From the NCBI RefSeq assembly GCF_963675635.1, contig NZ_OY776488.1, positions 2,021,501-2,085,500 of the forward strand: a DNA stretch of 64,000 bases. The letters run 5' to 3'. Shown here in pieces: positions 19,067-28,550 of the stretch (within the stretch, counting starts at the first letter, position 1; each line of letters opens with the position of its first letter). A program made the position numbers and the translations under genes. Origin of the DNA: an uncultured Pseudodesulfovibrio sp. GTDB taxonomy: Bacteria; Desulfobacterota; Desulfovibrionia; Desulfovibrionales; Desulfovibrionaceae. The notes below the pieces were generated by a model that saw only the letters and a program-made list of their open reading frames with translations, did not search any database and was not told the origin of the DNA.

Positions 19067-20545
19067 ATGATAGTCCTTAAAGACATACACAAACACTACG
19101 GCCGGGTTCGGGCCAACGACGGCATCAGCCTGACCCTCGAACCCGGCCGCATTTACGCCCTCGTAGGTGAGAATGGAGCTGGAAAGTCCACACTCATGCG
19201 CGTGTTGGCAGGCCACACCCGTCCGACTTCCGGAACACTGGAAATCGGCGGCGAGACACTCTCTCACCTTACGCCCACCCTGGCCCGTCAAAAGGGTGTA
19301 GGCATGCTCTATCAAGACCCGCTCGACTTCCCGGCCATGCCGGTATGGGAAAACTTTCAACTCGGTGCCCCCAAACGCTCCAAGCAGGAAGTGGTGGATG
19401 TCATCGGTGAGCTGTCCTATCGACTGGACGCCTGTTTTCTGCCGGACGAACCCGTCTCGTCCCTCACCGTGGGCGAACGACAGTTGCTGGAACTCCTGCG
19501 ACTGCTCGACCTCGGGGCGACCACTCTGATTCTGGATGAGCCGACCACCGGCATCACCCCTGAACAGAAACAGGACCTTTTCAACCTGCTCATGAAGCTG
19601 GCTCGAGAAGAGGGGCACACCATCATTCTGGTTACGCACAAGCTCTCCGAGGCTTTCGAGATGGCGGACTCCATTTTCATCATGCGCCAGGGAGCGTTGG
19701 TAGCCACTCTTGAGCCACCGTACGATGAAAAAGAACTCGTTCATCTGATGTTCGGCGACGCTGCCGACGGCGAAGTCGAAGCGCTTCCAGAGCTGCCCCC
19801 CGAAGACACCCCCCCACGCCTTGTCATGCGTGATACGTTGTTTGCCGGTCCAAAGTATTCCATGAGCAATCTGAACTTTTACGCCCGTCCCGGTGAATGC
19901 ATAGGACTGGCCGGTCTGGACGGTTCAGGCCAGGAACTCTTCCTGCGCGGCCTCTGCGGTCTGGACCGCATGCCCGACGGCGAGATGGATCTGGACAGCA
20001 CCACATACCGATCCAACGATTTTGCAACTCTGCGCAGTGCAGGAGTCCAATTCGTGCCGGCGGATCGGCTGCAAATGGCCCTGTTCCCGGCTCTGAATCT
20101 TATGGAACACATCACCCTTGCTTTCCCGGACAAAAAAGGTGACCTGACGGACTTTTATCAGTCCCAATGTGTTGAAGGATTCAACCTCCGTGCCCATCCC
20201 GATACCCAAGCCAACGAACTGTCCGGCGGCAACCAGCAACGACTCCTGCTCTCGCTCATCCCGGACGACACCAAGCTGCTGCTCATGGAGCACCCCACAC
20301 GCGGCCTTGACGCCGGTTCCGCACGACAGGTCTGGAACCATCTCAAAACCCGCTGCGCAAAAGGCTCAACACTCATTTTCTTTTCACCGGACCTCGACGA
20401 GGTGTTGGAGCATAGCCACCGCGTCATCGTCTTCTATGACCGAACCATTGCCGCTGTGGTCGAAGGTGACGACATTTCCATGGAAGTCATCGGCGCACTC
20501 ATGGCCGGCAAAAGCATGGAAGACATCAAGGAGAGCACCCGATGA
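19067..20545 (+). CDS. ABC transporter ATPase with two nucleotide-binding domains (BMP/nucleoside type)
   Basis: The 492-residue protein has tandem ATPase domains as in RbsA and nucleoside ABC importers. Domain 1 has Walker A GENGAGKST near residue 35, signature LTVGERQ and Walker B LILDEPTTG. Domain 2 has the usual degenerate Walker A (GLDGSGQE), a canonical LSGGNQQR signature and Walker B LLLMEHPTRGLD. The asymmetric sites are normal for this family. It follows the binding protein by 24 bp and its stop overlaps the first permease start (ATGA), so it is co-expressed with them. Confidence 0.93.
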   Translation: MIVLKDIHKHYGRVRANDGISLTLEPGRIYALVGENGAGKSTLMRVLAGHTRPTSGTLEIGGETLSHLTPTLARQKGVGMLYQDPLDFPAMPVWENFQLGAPKRSKQEVVDVIGELSYRLDACFLPDEPVSSLTVGERQLLELLRLLDLGATTLILDEPTTGITPEQKQDLFNLLMKLAREEGHTIILVTHKLSEAFEMADSIFIMRQGALVATLEPPYDEKELVHLMFGDAADGEVEALPELPPEDTPPRLVMRDTLFAGPKYSMSNLNFYARPGECIGLAGLDGSGQELFLRGLCGLDRMPDGEMDLDSTTYRSNDFATLRSAGVQFVPADRLQMALFPALNLMEHITLAFPDKKGDLTDFYQSQCVEGFNLRAHPDTQANELSGGNQQRLLLSLIPDDTKLLLMEHPTRGLDAGSARQVWNHLKTRCAKGSTLIFFSPDLDEVLEHSHRVIVFYDRTIAAVVEGDDISMEVIGALMAGKSMEDIKESTR

Positions 20546-21582
20546 ACCGCGATTCACTCCTTGCTCAAATCGGCTGGCTCTGTGTCGCACTCGGCCTCGC
20601 CCTGATCCTGACCATCCTCGTGGCATGGCCTGCCGGAGCACCGCCCCTTGAGACTATTTATGTTCTCTTCAAGGGCGGCGTCGGCTCCATGGCCAAGATC
20701 GGCCGCGTGCTGGCCGGATGGGTACCACTCACCTTATGCGCTGTCGGACTTCTCGTACCATTCACAGCCCGACTCTGGAACATCGGCGTTGAAGGGCAGG
20801 TCATCATGGGAGCCATCTTCTGCACTGCCGCCCTGCGTCCCTACGACGAGGGCGGAGCGCTTCAGATTGCCCTTGCCATCGGCGCGGCCATGCTCGGCGG
20901 CGCACTCTGGGCGCTTCTGGCAGGTCTGTTGCGAGTCTTTGGCCGTGTGCATGAAATTTTTTCAGGACTCGGGCTGAACTTCGTGGCACTGGGCGTCACA
21001 CTCTGGCTTATCTTCGGACCATGGAAACGCCCCGGCGTGGCGTCCATGTCCGGCACCCAGCCGCTGGATGTTTCACTGTGGCTGCCCAGACTCGGCAAAC
21101 TCTCTGTCAGTTGGGTCGGATTGGCTCTGGCTATCGGAGCCACACTTTTTGTCTACATCCTTCTCTATCGCACCAAATGGGGACTGAAGATGCGCGCCGT
21201 GGGTGAAAACCCCAAGGCTGCGACCCTGTTCTCACTGGGACCGCGCCGCCGACTGCTTCAGGCATTCATGATCTGCGGCGCATTCGCGGGATTGGCCGGA
21301 GCCACACAGGTGCTCGGCGTATATCATCGTCTACTCCCGGCCATATCTTCCAACTACGGATACACTGCATTGCTGGTCGGCATGATGGCGTCATTCCGGC
21401 TGCCGTTGGTTCCGTTCATCTGCCTGTTTTTCGCCATCCTGAATGTCGGCTCCATCCAGCTCCCGCTCCAGTTGGGACTTGATTCCTCCCTGTCAGGAGT
21501 CATCCAGGGCGTCATGGTCCTCTCCCTATTCATCGTTCAGGGTCTCAGGCTCTGGCTCAGGCAACGGAAGGAGACCGATTAA
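20542..21582 (+). CDS. ABC transporter permease, BMP/nucleoside type (first subunit)
   Basis: This 346-residue inner-membrane protein has eight or more hydrophobic segments, starting with a strongly apolar helix near residue 15. The conserved permease loop around KWGLKMRAVGENPKAA belongs to the BPD_transp_2 family used by sugar and nucleoside importers. It overlaps the ATPase gene by four bases and is followed immediately by the second permease. Confidence 0.92.
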   Translation: MNRDSLLAQIGWLCVALGLALILTILVAWPAGAPPLETIYVLFKGGVGSMAKIGRVLAGWVPLTLCAVGLLVPFTARLWNIGVEGQVIMGAIFCTAALRPYDEGGALQIALAIGAAMLGGALWALLAGLLRVFGRVHEIFSGLGLNFVALGVTLWLIFGPWKRPGVASMSGTQPLDVSLWLPRLGKLSVSWVGLALAIGATLFVYILLYRTKWGLKMRAVGENPKAATLFSLGPRRRLLQAFMICGAFAGLAGATQVLGVYHRLLPAISSNYGYTALLVGMMASFRLPLVPFICLFFAILNVGSIQLPLQLGLDSSLSGVIQGVMVLSLFIVQGLRLWLRQRKETD

Positions 21583-22566
21583 ATGGATACTTTCGGACTG
21601 ACCCTCGCTGCAATCCTGGTTGCCGGCGCACCACTTGTTCTCGCGACACTCGGAGAAACGCTGACCGAAAAAGCAGGTATCATCAACCTGTCACTGGATG
21701 GCTCCATACTGCTGTCAGCAATGGCCGCCTTCGTGGTATCCGTTACATTCGACAACCCATGGATCGGTTTGCTGGCCGGCATGGCCGTGGGTGCCGCCAT
21801 TGCGGGCGTCCTCGGGGTTGTTGGCATCTATCTCGGCCAATCTCAATTTGCCGTCGGGTTCATCCTGACATTGCTCTGCCGGGATCTGGCATACTTCCTC
21901 GGGCACAACTATTCCCGCCAGCCTGGACCGGACCTCGGCCTGTGGTCCATTCCCGGTATCGGCAACATCCCGTTGATAGGCCCGATCTTCGGTTCTCAAT
22001 CCCCGGTGGTGTATCTCGGGCTGGTCGCTATTTTCGTTTGCTGGTGGTGGATGTATCGGACCGAAGGCGGCATGCGTCTTCGAGCTGTCGGCGAATCCCC
22101 GCGAGCAGCATTCGGACGCGGCATTCGTGTCCGTCTGGTAAGGTTGTATTATTGTCTCGCAGGTGGAGCACTCGTCGGCATGGCTGGCGCTGCATATTCT
22201 CTGGCTGTCAAACCCGGCTGGGGACGCCCCCAAGGATGTGAAGGCGCAGGCTGGATCGCCCTGGCTATTGTCATCTTCGGTGGTTGGCATCCGGTACGGG
22301 CTGCGCTCGGTGCCTTCTTCTTTGCGGGGCTGCAAGTCTCCGGCATCTATCTGCAGGAAGTTTTCCCATCTATCCCCGCACCCGTATTTCAGGTAGCTCC
22401 GTTCCCCATGATGATCCTCACACTCTTGGCAGTAAACATGGGCCGCATGGGATGGATGCAGGATATCATACGACGCCACCCGTTTCTCAAAACCTTTTCC
22501 AAAGGCTGGTCCATTGAAGCACCCGCCGCTCTGGGAGAAGATTTTAACCCCAAAAAAGGCCTGTAG
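21583..22566 (+). CDS. ABC transporter permease, BMP/nucleoside type (second subunit)
   Basis: This 327-residue integral membrane protein is homologous to the preceding permease, with the family loop EGGMRLRAVGESPRAAFG in the middle. Its start GETLTEKAGIINLSLDG is typical of the second BMP-type permease. The ATG directly follows the upstream TAA with no gap. The two permeases probably form a heterodimeric channel. This completes a self-sufficient importer (binding protein, ATPase, two permeases). Confidence 0.92.
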   Translation: MDTFGLTLAAILVAGAPLVLATLGETLTEKAGIINLSLDGSILLSAMAAFVVSVTFDNPWIGLLAGMAVGAAIAGVLGVVGIYLGQSQFAVGFILTLLCRDLAYFLGHNYSRQPGPDLGLWSIPGIGNIPLIGPIFGSQSPVVYLGLVAIFVCWWWMYRTEGGMRLRAVGESPRAAFGRGIRVRLVRLYYCLAGGALVGMAGAAYSLAVKPGWGRPQGCEGAGWIALAIVIFGGWHPVRAALGAFFFAGLQVSGIYLQEVFPSIPAPVFQVAPFPMMILTLLAVNMGRMGWMQDIIRRHPFLKTFSKGWSIEAPAALGEDFNPKKGL

Positions 22567-22652
22567 CACAATCATTTTATTGAACCTGTTGCCCACAAGC
22601 ACAAAATTAGCTAACTATCTAGTAAGTGACTCTATACTTTGCAGAGGGGATA

Positions 22653-23852
22653 ATGGGAAAACCTGACCAACCAACAGTCCTGATTGTAGATGACAACAGA
22701 CTGAACATAGATCTTCTGGTCGATATTCTTGAAGACGATTACCAATTGCTCGTGGCCCTCAATGGAGCCACAGCACTTGAACTCATTCAGGAATCCCTGC
22801 CAGATATCATCCTGCTGGACATCATGATGCCGGAAATGGATGGCTATGAAGTGTGCAAGAGGCTCAAAAGCGATACACGCACGGCTAAAATCCCTGTCAT
22901 CTTCATCACCGCCAAGTCACAGACAGAAGACGAAGCCAACGGGTTGGGCCTTGGGGCCGTGGACTATATCACTAAGCCGGTAAATCCTGCCATTGTCCAA
23001 GCTAGAATCAAAACGCATCTCGCTCTCTATAACCAGAACCGGGAGCTTGAAGACAAAGTGCGCCAACGCACCAAAGAGCTGGAACAGAGCAAGGAAAAGG
23101 CTGATGAGGCAAGCAAGGCTAAATCCGCATTCCTGGCAAATATAAGCCACGAGTTGAGAACACCACTTAATCACATCATGGGATTGTCCAGTCTTCTGCT
23201 TGAAATGGATGAGAACCCCGAACACCAAGAGCTATTGGGCCCCATTAACGACGGTGCGGTTCATCTGACAAGCCTCTTTGACCAGCTCCTGGATCTGACC
23301 ATGCTTGAATCAGATGCAGTCGACATCACCTTCAAGACATTCGACATCTTGAAGACTCTTGCACAGCAAGCCACTTTTTTTTCTTCGTATGCACAAAAAA
23401 AGAACATAGAATTCACATTCTCAGCCCACGAAAATCTTCCCGTCTACGTTTACGGTGCTCCTCTGGAAACTGTGCAGGCACTCAACAACGTTCTCCTCAA
23501 TGCTTTTCGATACACTGAAAAGGGACGTGTTTCTCTGGATGTTCGCATCGACCCGGAAAAGTATGCAGGGACGTCCTCAGACAGGATCATGCTCAGATTC
23601 ACAGTTTCTGACACGGGTATCGGTATCCCGACAGACAGGCTGGAAAGCATATTCAAATCCTTTGAAATCGGCGAACGCGTCATGACCAAACGACTGAGCG
23701 GTTCCGGGATAGGTCTGACCATCTCGAAATACCTCGTAGAAAAAATGGGGGGGACAATTTCGGTAACAAGCACCGAGGGAAAAGGAAGCATATTCTCCAT
23801 CTCCCTTCCTTTTAGTATAAAGGACAGTTTGCCCGCCGCTGAAGACAGCTAG
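22653..23852 (+). CDS. Receiver-histidine kinase (REC-HisKA-HATPase)
   Basis: This 399-residue cytoplasmic protein starts with a receiver domain (VLIVDDNRLN, phospho-acceptor in ILLDIMMPEMDG, lysine in DYITKPV). A coiled linker of about 30 residues follows, then a HisKA domain (NISHELRTPLNHIMGL) and a HATPase_c domain (SGSGIGLTISKYL). The ATG at 22653 follows AGAGGGG. The in-frame GTG at 22626 is less likely. Because the receiver is N-terminal and no sensor domain exists, it may relay phosphate from another kinase. The convergent neighbour is a membrane kinase that lacks a receiver, which makes a cascade plausible. Confidence 0.92.
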   Translation: MGKPDQPTVLIVDDNRLNIDLLVDILEDDYQLLVALNGATALELIQESLPDIILLDIMMPEMDGYEVCKRLKSDTRTAKIPVIFITAKSQTEDEANGLGLGAVDYITKPVNPAIVQARIKTHLALYNQNRELEDKVRQRTKELEQSKEKADEASKAKSAFLANISHELRTPLNHIMGLSSLLLEMDENPEHQELLGPINDGAVHLTSLFDQLLDLTMLESDAVDITFKTFDILKTLAQQATFFSSYAQKKNIEFTFSAHENLPVYVYGAPLETVQALNNVLLNAFRYTEKGRVSLDVRIDPEKYAGTSSDRIMLRFTVSDTGIGIPTDRLESIFKSFEIGERVMTKRLSGSGIGLTISKYLVEKMGGTISVTSTEGKGSIFSISLPFSIKDSLPAAEDS

Positions 23853-25801
23853 TGGTCCACGTTCTCACTCTCTGAAAGAAGCACCGAAAAGGTAAAGCAA
23901 CTCCCACCATTGATGGCAGGCTGCGCCATCAATTCCCCGTCATAGTGCTCTACTATCCGACGACAGATAGCCAGTCCAAGCCCTGTACCAAAGACCTGAC
24001 TGGACCGTTTGTTCACATCCTGCACCTGATAAAATATATCAAAGATCTTTTCCCGATCTTCTTCGGGGATCCCCCGCCCTGTATCGCGCACAGAAAATTC
24101 ACAGACCTTACCGGCCACGGCAGCGGTTAGACTGACACTCCCGGACTCAGTGTATTTGAAAGCGTTATCCAGAAGGTTGATAAGGACCTGATGAAGTCGG
24201 TCACTGTCCACGGTTACACACACATCTTCCTCGGGTTTTATAACAACAAAATCCAGTTTCGAACTGTTATTTGCCCTGACGGAAATCGAATTAGCCGCAC
24301 GATCAATAATTTCGGACACCGAAAAAGGCTGATCTCGCCACTCCATCTTCCCGGCTTCAATTTTGCTCATGTCGAGTAAATCGTTAACGAGTCTCCCAAG
24401 ACGCTCGGCTTCAATGCGGACAATAGAAAGATTCCTGGCAAACGTTTCTGTCTGCACTTCACCGTCTTTCAAGCCTACAAGATGCGGTCTAAACTGATTT
24501 TGAAATCGCTTTTCCATCAACTTGAGAAAACCGAGGATGGATGTCAGTGGAGTTCTCAATTCATGAGAAGCTGCAGCCAGAAACAGCGTCTTCGCCTTGT
24601 CCATGGCAATGAGTTTCTGTTCTGTGTCCTTGCGTACGGCAATTTCACTTTCTCGCGAACGACTGTACTCCTCCAACGTTTCCATAAAGGAGTTGAAATA
24701 CTCAGCCATAATACCAAGCTCGTCACTGGAATACTTTCGCATGCGAACAGAGAGATCACCGTCTGCCGCCCGGACCAAATCAGCCTGCAATTCGCTCAAG
24801 GGTCGAGTAATCAGTGAACCGATACCCATGGAAACAGGCACCATGAGCAAGAGCGACAGCAACAACGATCCAATGAAGATTAACTTGATCGTATTGAGCG
24901 GCGCATGAAAATCCTCATAATAACTCGACGAGGCTACGACCCAGCCCATTTCCGGAATATCCATGAAATAGACCACCTTCTCTTTGAATTCAGTTTCACC
25001 CGGATTCTTCCAGAGATATTCAAAATGACCTTTTTTTTCCTCCACTATCCGCCGGGCAATGGCCGTTAACTTGGAGTCGGCAAATTCATCATAGTGTTTC
25101 CCTTCAAGGGATGGATGGAGCAACATATTTCCATCATAATCAAGAACGAAAGGGTATCCTGATTTGCCAAGCCCCATAGCAAACATACGTTTATTCAAAT
25201 CTTCGACATTTACCAGTTCGGCAAACTCGTTACGATAACTTGAAACTGAAATGATCCAATCCCACGGTTCAAAATAGCGCATGAACACAGCTTTTGGCCT
25301 GACATCCTTTTCAAATGGCTCCTTCCAGTCGTACTCAATGTACCCGTTTTTCCTCCGAATTTGTTCCTTCACAAATGGCAGGTTTGACAGGTCCACATCG
25401 AGAAGACTGTATTTATGATTAAGAACCATGATGCCGTTACTGTCCAGACAGTAGATCCGACCAGTTGTCCCGATGGTCTGGCTCAGAAAACTCTCCCTGG
25501 CTCGCCGTTTGGCCTCTTCCTCGGTTATTCGCCCGCGACGCACCTGTCGATACAGTTGTTCAGCCTCTTCGAAATTCTTTTCGGCCACGGCACGCATATA
25601 ATTCTTGATCGATACATCGGCCGTTGTATGAATCATATTCTGAATCATCTCAGTCGTCCGGCTTAGCTCACCCTCGATGGACTCCTGAATGATCTTCGTC
25701 ACCAAGGTATAAATGACAATCCCGACAACGCTGAAAACCAGGAAAAAGGCACAGGCGTATGCCAAGAACATTTTATTTCGAATCTTCATGTTCCACCCCA
25801 T
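23849..25801 (-). CDS. Membrane sensor histidine kinase with tandem Cache domains
   Basis: The 650-residue protein has a transmembrane helix near residues 10-35, then a periplasmic region of about 280 residues. That region carries two Cache-like folds, seen in GRIYCLDSNGIMVLNHKY and in GYPFVLDYDGNMLLHPSLEG. A second transmembrane helix, a HAMP domain (TRPLSELQADLVRAADG), HisKA (ASHELRTPLTSILGF) and HATPase (GTGLGLAICRRI) follow. The start at 25801 is three bases after the TorT-like stop; the ATG at 25789 is an alternative. The two genes form an operon, so the periplasmic binding protein may present its ligand to this kinase. There is no receiver in the protein. Confidence 0.92.
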   Translation of the reverse strand: MGWNMKIRNKMFLAYACAFFLVFSVVGIVIYTLVTKIIQESIEGELSRTTEMIQNMIHTTADVSIKNYMRAVAEKNFEEAEQLYRQVRRGRITEEEAKRRARESFLSQTIGTTGRIYCLDSNGIMVLNHKYSLLDVDLSNLPFVKEQIRRKNGYIEYDWKEPFEKDVRPKAVFMRYFEPWDWIISVSSYRNEFAELVNVEDLNKRMFAMGLGKSGYPFVLDYDGNMLLHPSLEGKHYDEFADSKLTAIARRIVEEKKGHFEYLWKNPGETEFKEKVVYFMDIPEMGWVVASSSYYEDFHAPLNTIKLIFIGSLLLSLLLMVPVSMGIGSLITRPLSELQADLVRAADGDLSVRMRKYSSDELGIMAEYFNSFMETLEEYSRSRESEIAVRKDTEQKLIAMDKAKTLFLAAASHELRTPLTSILGFLKLMEKRFQNQFRPHLVGLKDGEVQTETFARNLSIVRIEAERLGRLVNDLLDMSKIEAGKMEWRDQPFSVSEIIDRAANSISVRANNSSKLDFVVIKPEEDVCVTVDSDRLHQVLINLLDNAFKYTESGSVSLTAAVAGKVCEFSVRDTGRGIPEEDREKIFDIFYQVQDVNKRSSQVFGTGLGLAICRRIVEHYDGELMAQPAINGGSCFTFSVLLSESENVDH

Positions 25802-25804
25802 GCA

Positions 25805-26980
25805 TCACCACGCTTTTACTGACGAAAAATCAGGGGTGTAGTCGCGCGGGCCGAACAATCCTTCAAAATGAGAACTTTCGATATTGTCCATAGTAACCAT
25901 TGGGATGAATGGGCCCGAGCGGAATGGAAAATCGACACCGGCTTTCTCTCCGTTGAGCAGACGGATCATCATGTCCACCGCCATGCGGCCCTGAAACGCC
26001 ATCAGGTCTGAAGGCGCTCCGGCTGCCTTCCCATATAAAATCTGGTCATAGAGATTCTGGGTCAGATATGTCCCGATAACCGTCGTAGCGGAGCCCTCGA
26101 CAGCCTGCTGAAGAACCTCCGGGGCCACTTCGGCGGCCACGGCATTGCCAACCAGATAGTTCGCAGGGCCGACCGTTTTGAGGCTGTCTTCAATTAAACG
26201 GCGTTGCTCAATCGGAGTTGTGTCTCCCCATCGCACATCCAGAACATCCACCCTCCCTGGGTAATAATCCAGCGCATCCTTGAATCCCATCAGGGTTTCT
26301 GGTGCCCAACCAGAGTCCTTTGGTCCGGGGAAAAAGGCGACAGACACTGTATCCAACCCGGCTTTTTCAGCATGTTCAGCCACATATTCGCCAGCAAAAT
26401 GTCCCATTTCATAAAATGAAACCAGCGCCTTGGCTGAAATTTTCGATGAATATACATCATTGCCAACCGCAACAACAGGCATGCCCGCCTCTCGGGCCAT
26501 GGCTATACATTGTTCGTTCCCTGCATAACTAACAGCCCCCAGAATAATTCCATCGACATGTTCTTTTATAAAACGAAGAAATTGTAAGTGCTGCCTCTTC
26601 AACTCTCCATAGCCACCAGCTTCCACCAGCCTTATGGATACGCCAAACTTTTTGGCCTCCTCGAGTATGCCGTAACTCACGGCAGTCCAATAATAATCCT
26701 TGAAATGAGGAAAACAGACTCCGATAACATACGGGGCATCGGCTTTGGCTGGGGGAAACCACTTTTCGAGCTTTGGACGATCGAGACTTGGCGAAGCGCG
26801 CCCGGACTCCTTGAGCGAGGGGTCATACGTGCCATAATAACTTTTTACCTGCACCGGGCTCCATGGCATATCTTCTTCACCTGCCACAGAAGGCACACTT
26901 GCGAATGTCCCCAAAAGGATACCTGCAAAGACAACAACCAAGCCTTTCATCGTATTGAATCGTTTGAGAAAATTCACCAT
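25805..26980 (-). CDS. TorT-like periplasmic sugar-binding-fold sensor protein
   Basis: This protein of about 391 residues has a signal peptide (hydrophobic segment GLVVVFAGILLGTF, cleavage near SVAG). Its Peripla_BP_4 (LacI-like) fold resembles TorT and RbsB. Recognisable segments are VIGVCFPHFKDYYWTAVSYG and IILGAVSYAGNEQ. In E. coli, TorT detects trimethylamine N-oxide and works with the TorS sensor kinase. Here the next gene, three bases away, is a Cache-domain kinase, so a co-sensor role is likely. The ligand is unknown. Start choice is uncertain (26980, 26950 or 27025), because none has a clear ribosome-binding site. Confidence 0.82.
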   Translation of the reverse strand: MVNFLKRFNTMKGLVVVFAGILLGTFASVPSVAGEEDMPWSPVQVKSYYGTYDPSLKESGRASPSLDRPKLEKWFPPAKADAPYVIGVCFPHFKDYYWTAVSYGILEEAKKFGVSIRLVEAGGYGELKRQHLQFLRFIKEHVDGIILGAVSYAGNEQCIAMAREAGMPVVAVGNDVYSSKISAKALVSFYEMGHFAGEYVAEHAEKAGLDTVSVAFFPGPKDSGWAPETLMGFKDALDYYPGRVDVLDVRWGDTTPIEQRRLIEDSLKTVGPANYLVGNAVAAEVAPEVLQQAVEGSATTVIGTYLTQNLYDQILYGKAAGAPSDLMAFQGRMAVDMMIRLLNGEKAGVDFPFRSGPFIPMVTMDNIESSHFEGLFGPRDYTPDFSSVKAW

Positions 26981-27198
26981 GAATACGTACTTTATTTGTA
27001 TTGTTTTTTTTGAAGAACACACCACGAGTAGCCAACCCTAACAAACGAAGCCAGGAAAAAACAATCCTTTTAGAGATACCACTCTCTATGTTCACACCCG
27101 ACGTGTCTCTCGATGATGGTGCAAAATCCTGCGCGAGAAAAATTTACTTGCCAAAACATGAAGCTCACACCATATATAGACAACAGTAGCGTCTATGT

Positions 27199-27213
27199 AT
27201 AGATAGTATCTAT
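27199..27213. promoter_or_regulatory. 15-bp perfect palindrome in a divergent promoter region
   Basis: ATAGATA-G-TATCTAT is a perfect 7+7 inverted repeat. It lies 60 bp upstream of the dehydratase-family gene and about 220 bp upstream of the divergent TorT-like gene. The rest of this roughly 290-bp divergent region is AT-rich, with no other clear element. Confidence 0.45.
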
Positions 27214-27272
27214 TTCAAAACAGCAAATTATCACACACGCCTATGAAGTGCGACAGGAAGGGGAAAGGAATC

Positions 27273-28550
27273 ATGACAGATACTTCACATCGGGAAATGT
27301 GGGAAAAGCTCAACCTTGACCTGGATGCACACGATGCGCTTCTTGAGGTTCTGGGCAAGTTTTATGGAGACATATATATGTCTCAAGAAAACCGTCTCCA
27401 GGGGGCGGAGTACCTCGATTTTGTTCTATCCGAGGTGCACGGCCTGCGTATCAAGGAGTTGGAAGAAGCCAAGGCTGCCGGACGCAAGGTCATAGGCACC
27501 TTCTGCGTCTTTGTTCCCGAAGAGATCACACTTGCTGCGGACGCTATTCATGTAGGCTTGTGTGCCGGGGCTGATGCCGGTACAGCTCTGGCTGAAGAGT
27601 TGGTACCCCGCAACACCTGTGCACTCATCAAATCATTCATCGGTTTCAAGATGGCAAAACTCTGCCCCTATATCGAATCAAGCGACATGATTGTGGGCGA
27701 AACGACTTGTGACGGCAAAAAGAAAGCGTACGAAGCATTCAACAAAATAGCCCCGACATACGTCATGGAAGTACCACAGACCAAGACAGAGGCCGCACGC
27801 ACACTGTGGAAATCAGAAATTCTGCGATATTTGACCGAGGTGGAAAAACTTACTGGTCAAACCATCACTCCCGAAAAATTGAAGCAGGGTATTACCATCG
27901 CCAATGCCAAGCGGCGCGCACTCCAACGACTGACAGCCCTGCGCGCTGCGGCCCCTGCGCCCATCTCCGGACGGGATGCCCTGCTCGTCAACCAGATCAG
28001 TTTCTATGACGATCCGATCCGGTTCACCGCAAAAATCAACGAACTCTGTGACGAACTTGAAATCCGCATTGCGGCAGGAAAGGGAATCGCACCGGCCAAT
28101 GCGCCGAGACTCATGCTTTCCGGCTGCCCGATGGCTGTTCCCAACTGGAAACTTCCCTTTGTAGTGGAAAGCTCCGGCGCAGTTATCGTTGGAGAAGAGT
28201 CCTGTATCGGCACCCGCAACTCCCGTGACCTTGTGGATGAATCAGGTGACACGCTCGATACAATGATCGACGCCATTGTTGATCGCTACATGAAAATTGA
28301 CTGTGCCTGCTTCACTCCCAACGAGGAGCGGCTCGACAACGTCAAGGCATTGGCCGACTTGGTCAAAGCTGACGGCGTCATCCATTACAGCCTGTTATTT
28401 TGCCAACCATACTCTCATGAAGCTCTAAAAGTGGACAAGACACTTCAGGACCATGGAATCCCCATGCTTTCCATCGAGACGGACTATTCCATGGAAGACG
28501 TGGAACAACTCAAGACCCGTGTGGAAGCCTTTGTGGAGACGCTGGGATGA
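27273..28550 (+). CDS. 2-hydroxyacyl-CoA dehydratase D-component family protein (double-cubane cluster type)
   Basis: This 425-residue protein belongs to the HgdB/FldC/YjiM family. Conserved cysteines are visible in NTCALIK, KLCPYI, ETTCDGKK, LSGCPM, EESCIG and DCACF, enough for a double-cubane [8Fe-9S]-type cluster as in the stand-alone members with unknown substrate. GAAAGGA precedes the ATG at 27273. The stop overlaps the start of the activator gene, the usual pairing. True dehydratases need two related subunits, but only one is present here. A stand-alone double-cubane reductase is therefore more likely than an acyl-CoA dehydratase. Family membership is clear; the reaction is not. Confidence 0.88.
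   Translation: MTDTSHREMWEKLNLDLDAHDALLEVLGKFYGDIYMSQENRLQGAEYLDFVLSEVHGLRIKELEEAKAAGRKVIGTFCVFVPEEITLAADAIHVGLCAGADAGTALAEELVPRNTCALIKSFIGFKMAKLCPYIESSDMIVGETTCDGKKKAYEAFNKIAPTYVMEVPQTKTEAARTLWKSEILRYLTEVEKLTGQTITPEKLKQGITIANAKRRALQRLTALRAAAPAPISGRDALLVNQISFYDDPIRFTAKINELCDELEIRIAAGKGIAPANAPRLMLSGCPMAVPNWKLPFVVESSGAVIVGEESCIGTRNSRDLVDESGDTLDTMIDAIVDRYMKIDCACFTPNEERLDNVKALADLVKADGVIHYSLLFCQPYSHEALKVDKTLQDHGIPMLSIETDYSMEDVEQLKTRVEAFVETLG

Noticed and set aside
19860-19990. Degenerate Walker A in the second domain of the BMP-type ATPase
   Set aside because: GLDGSGQE is normal for the C-terminal ATPase domain of sugar and nucleoside importers.
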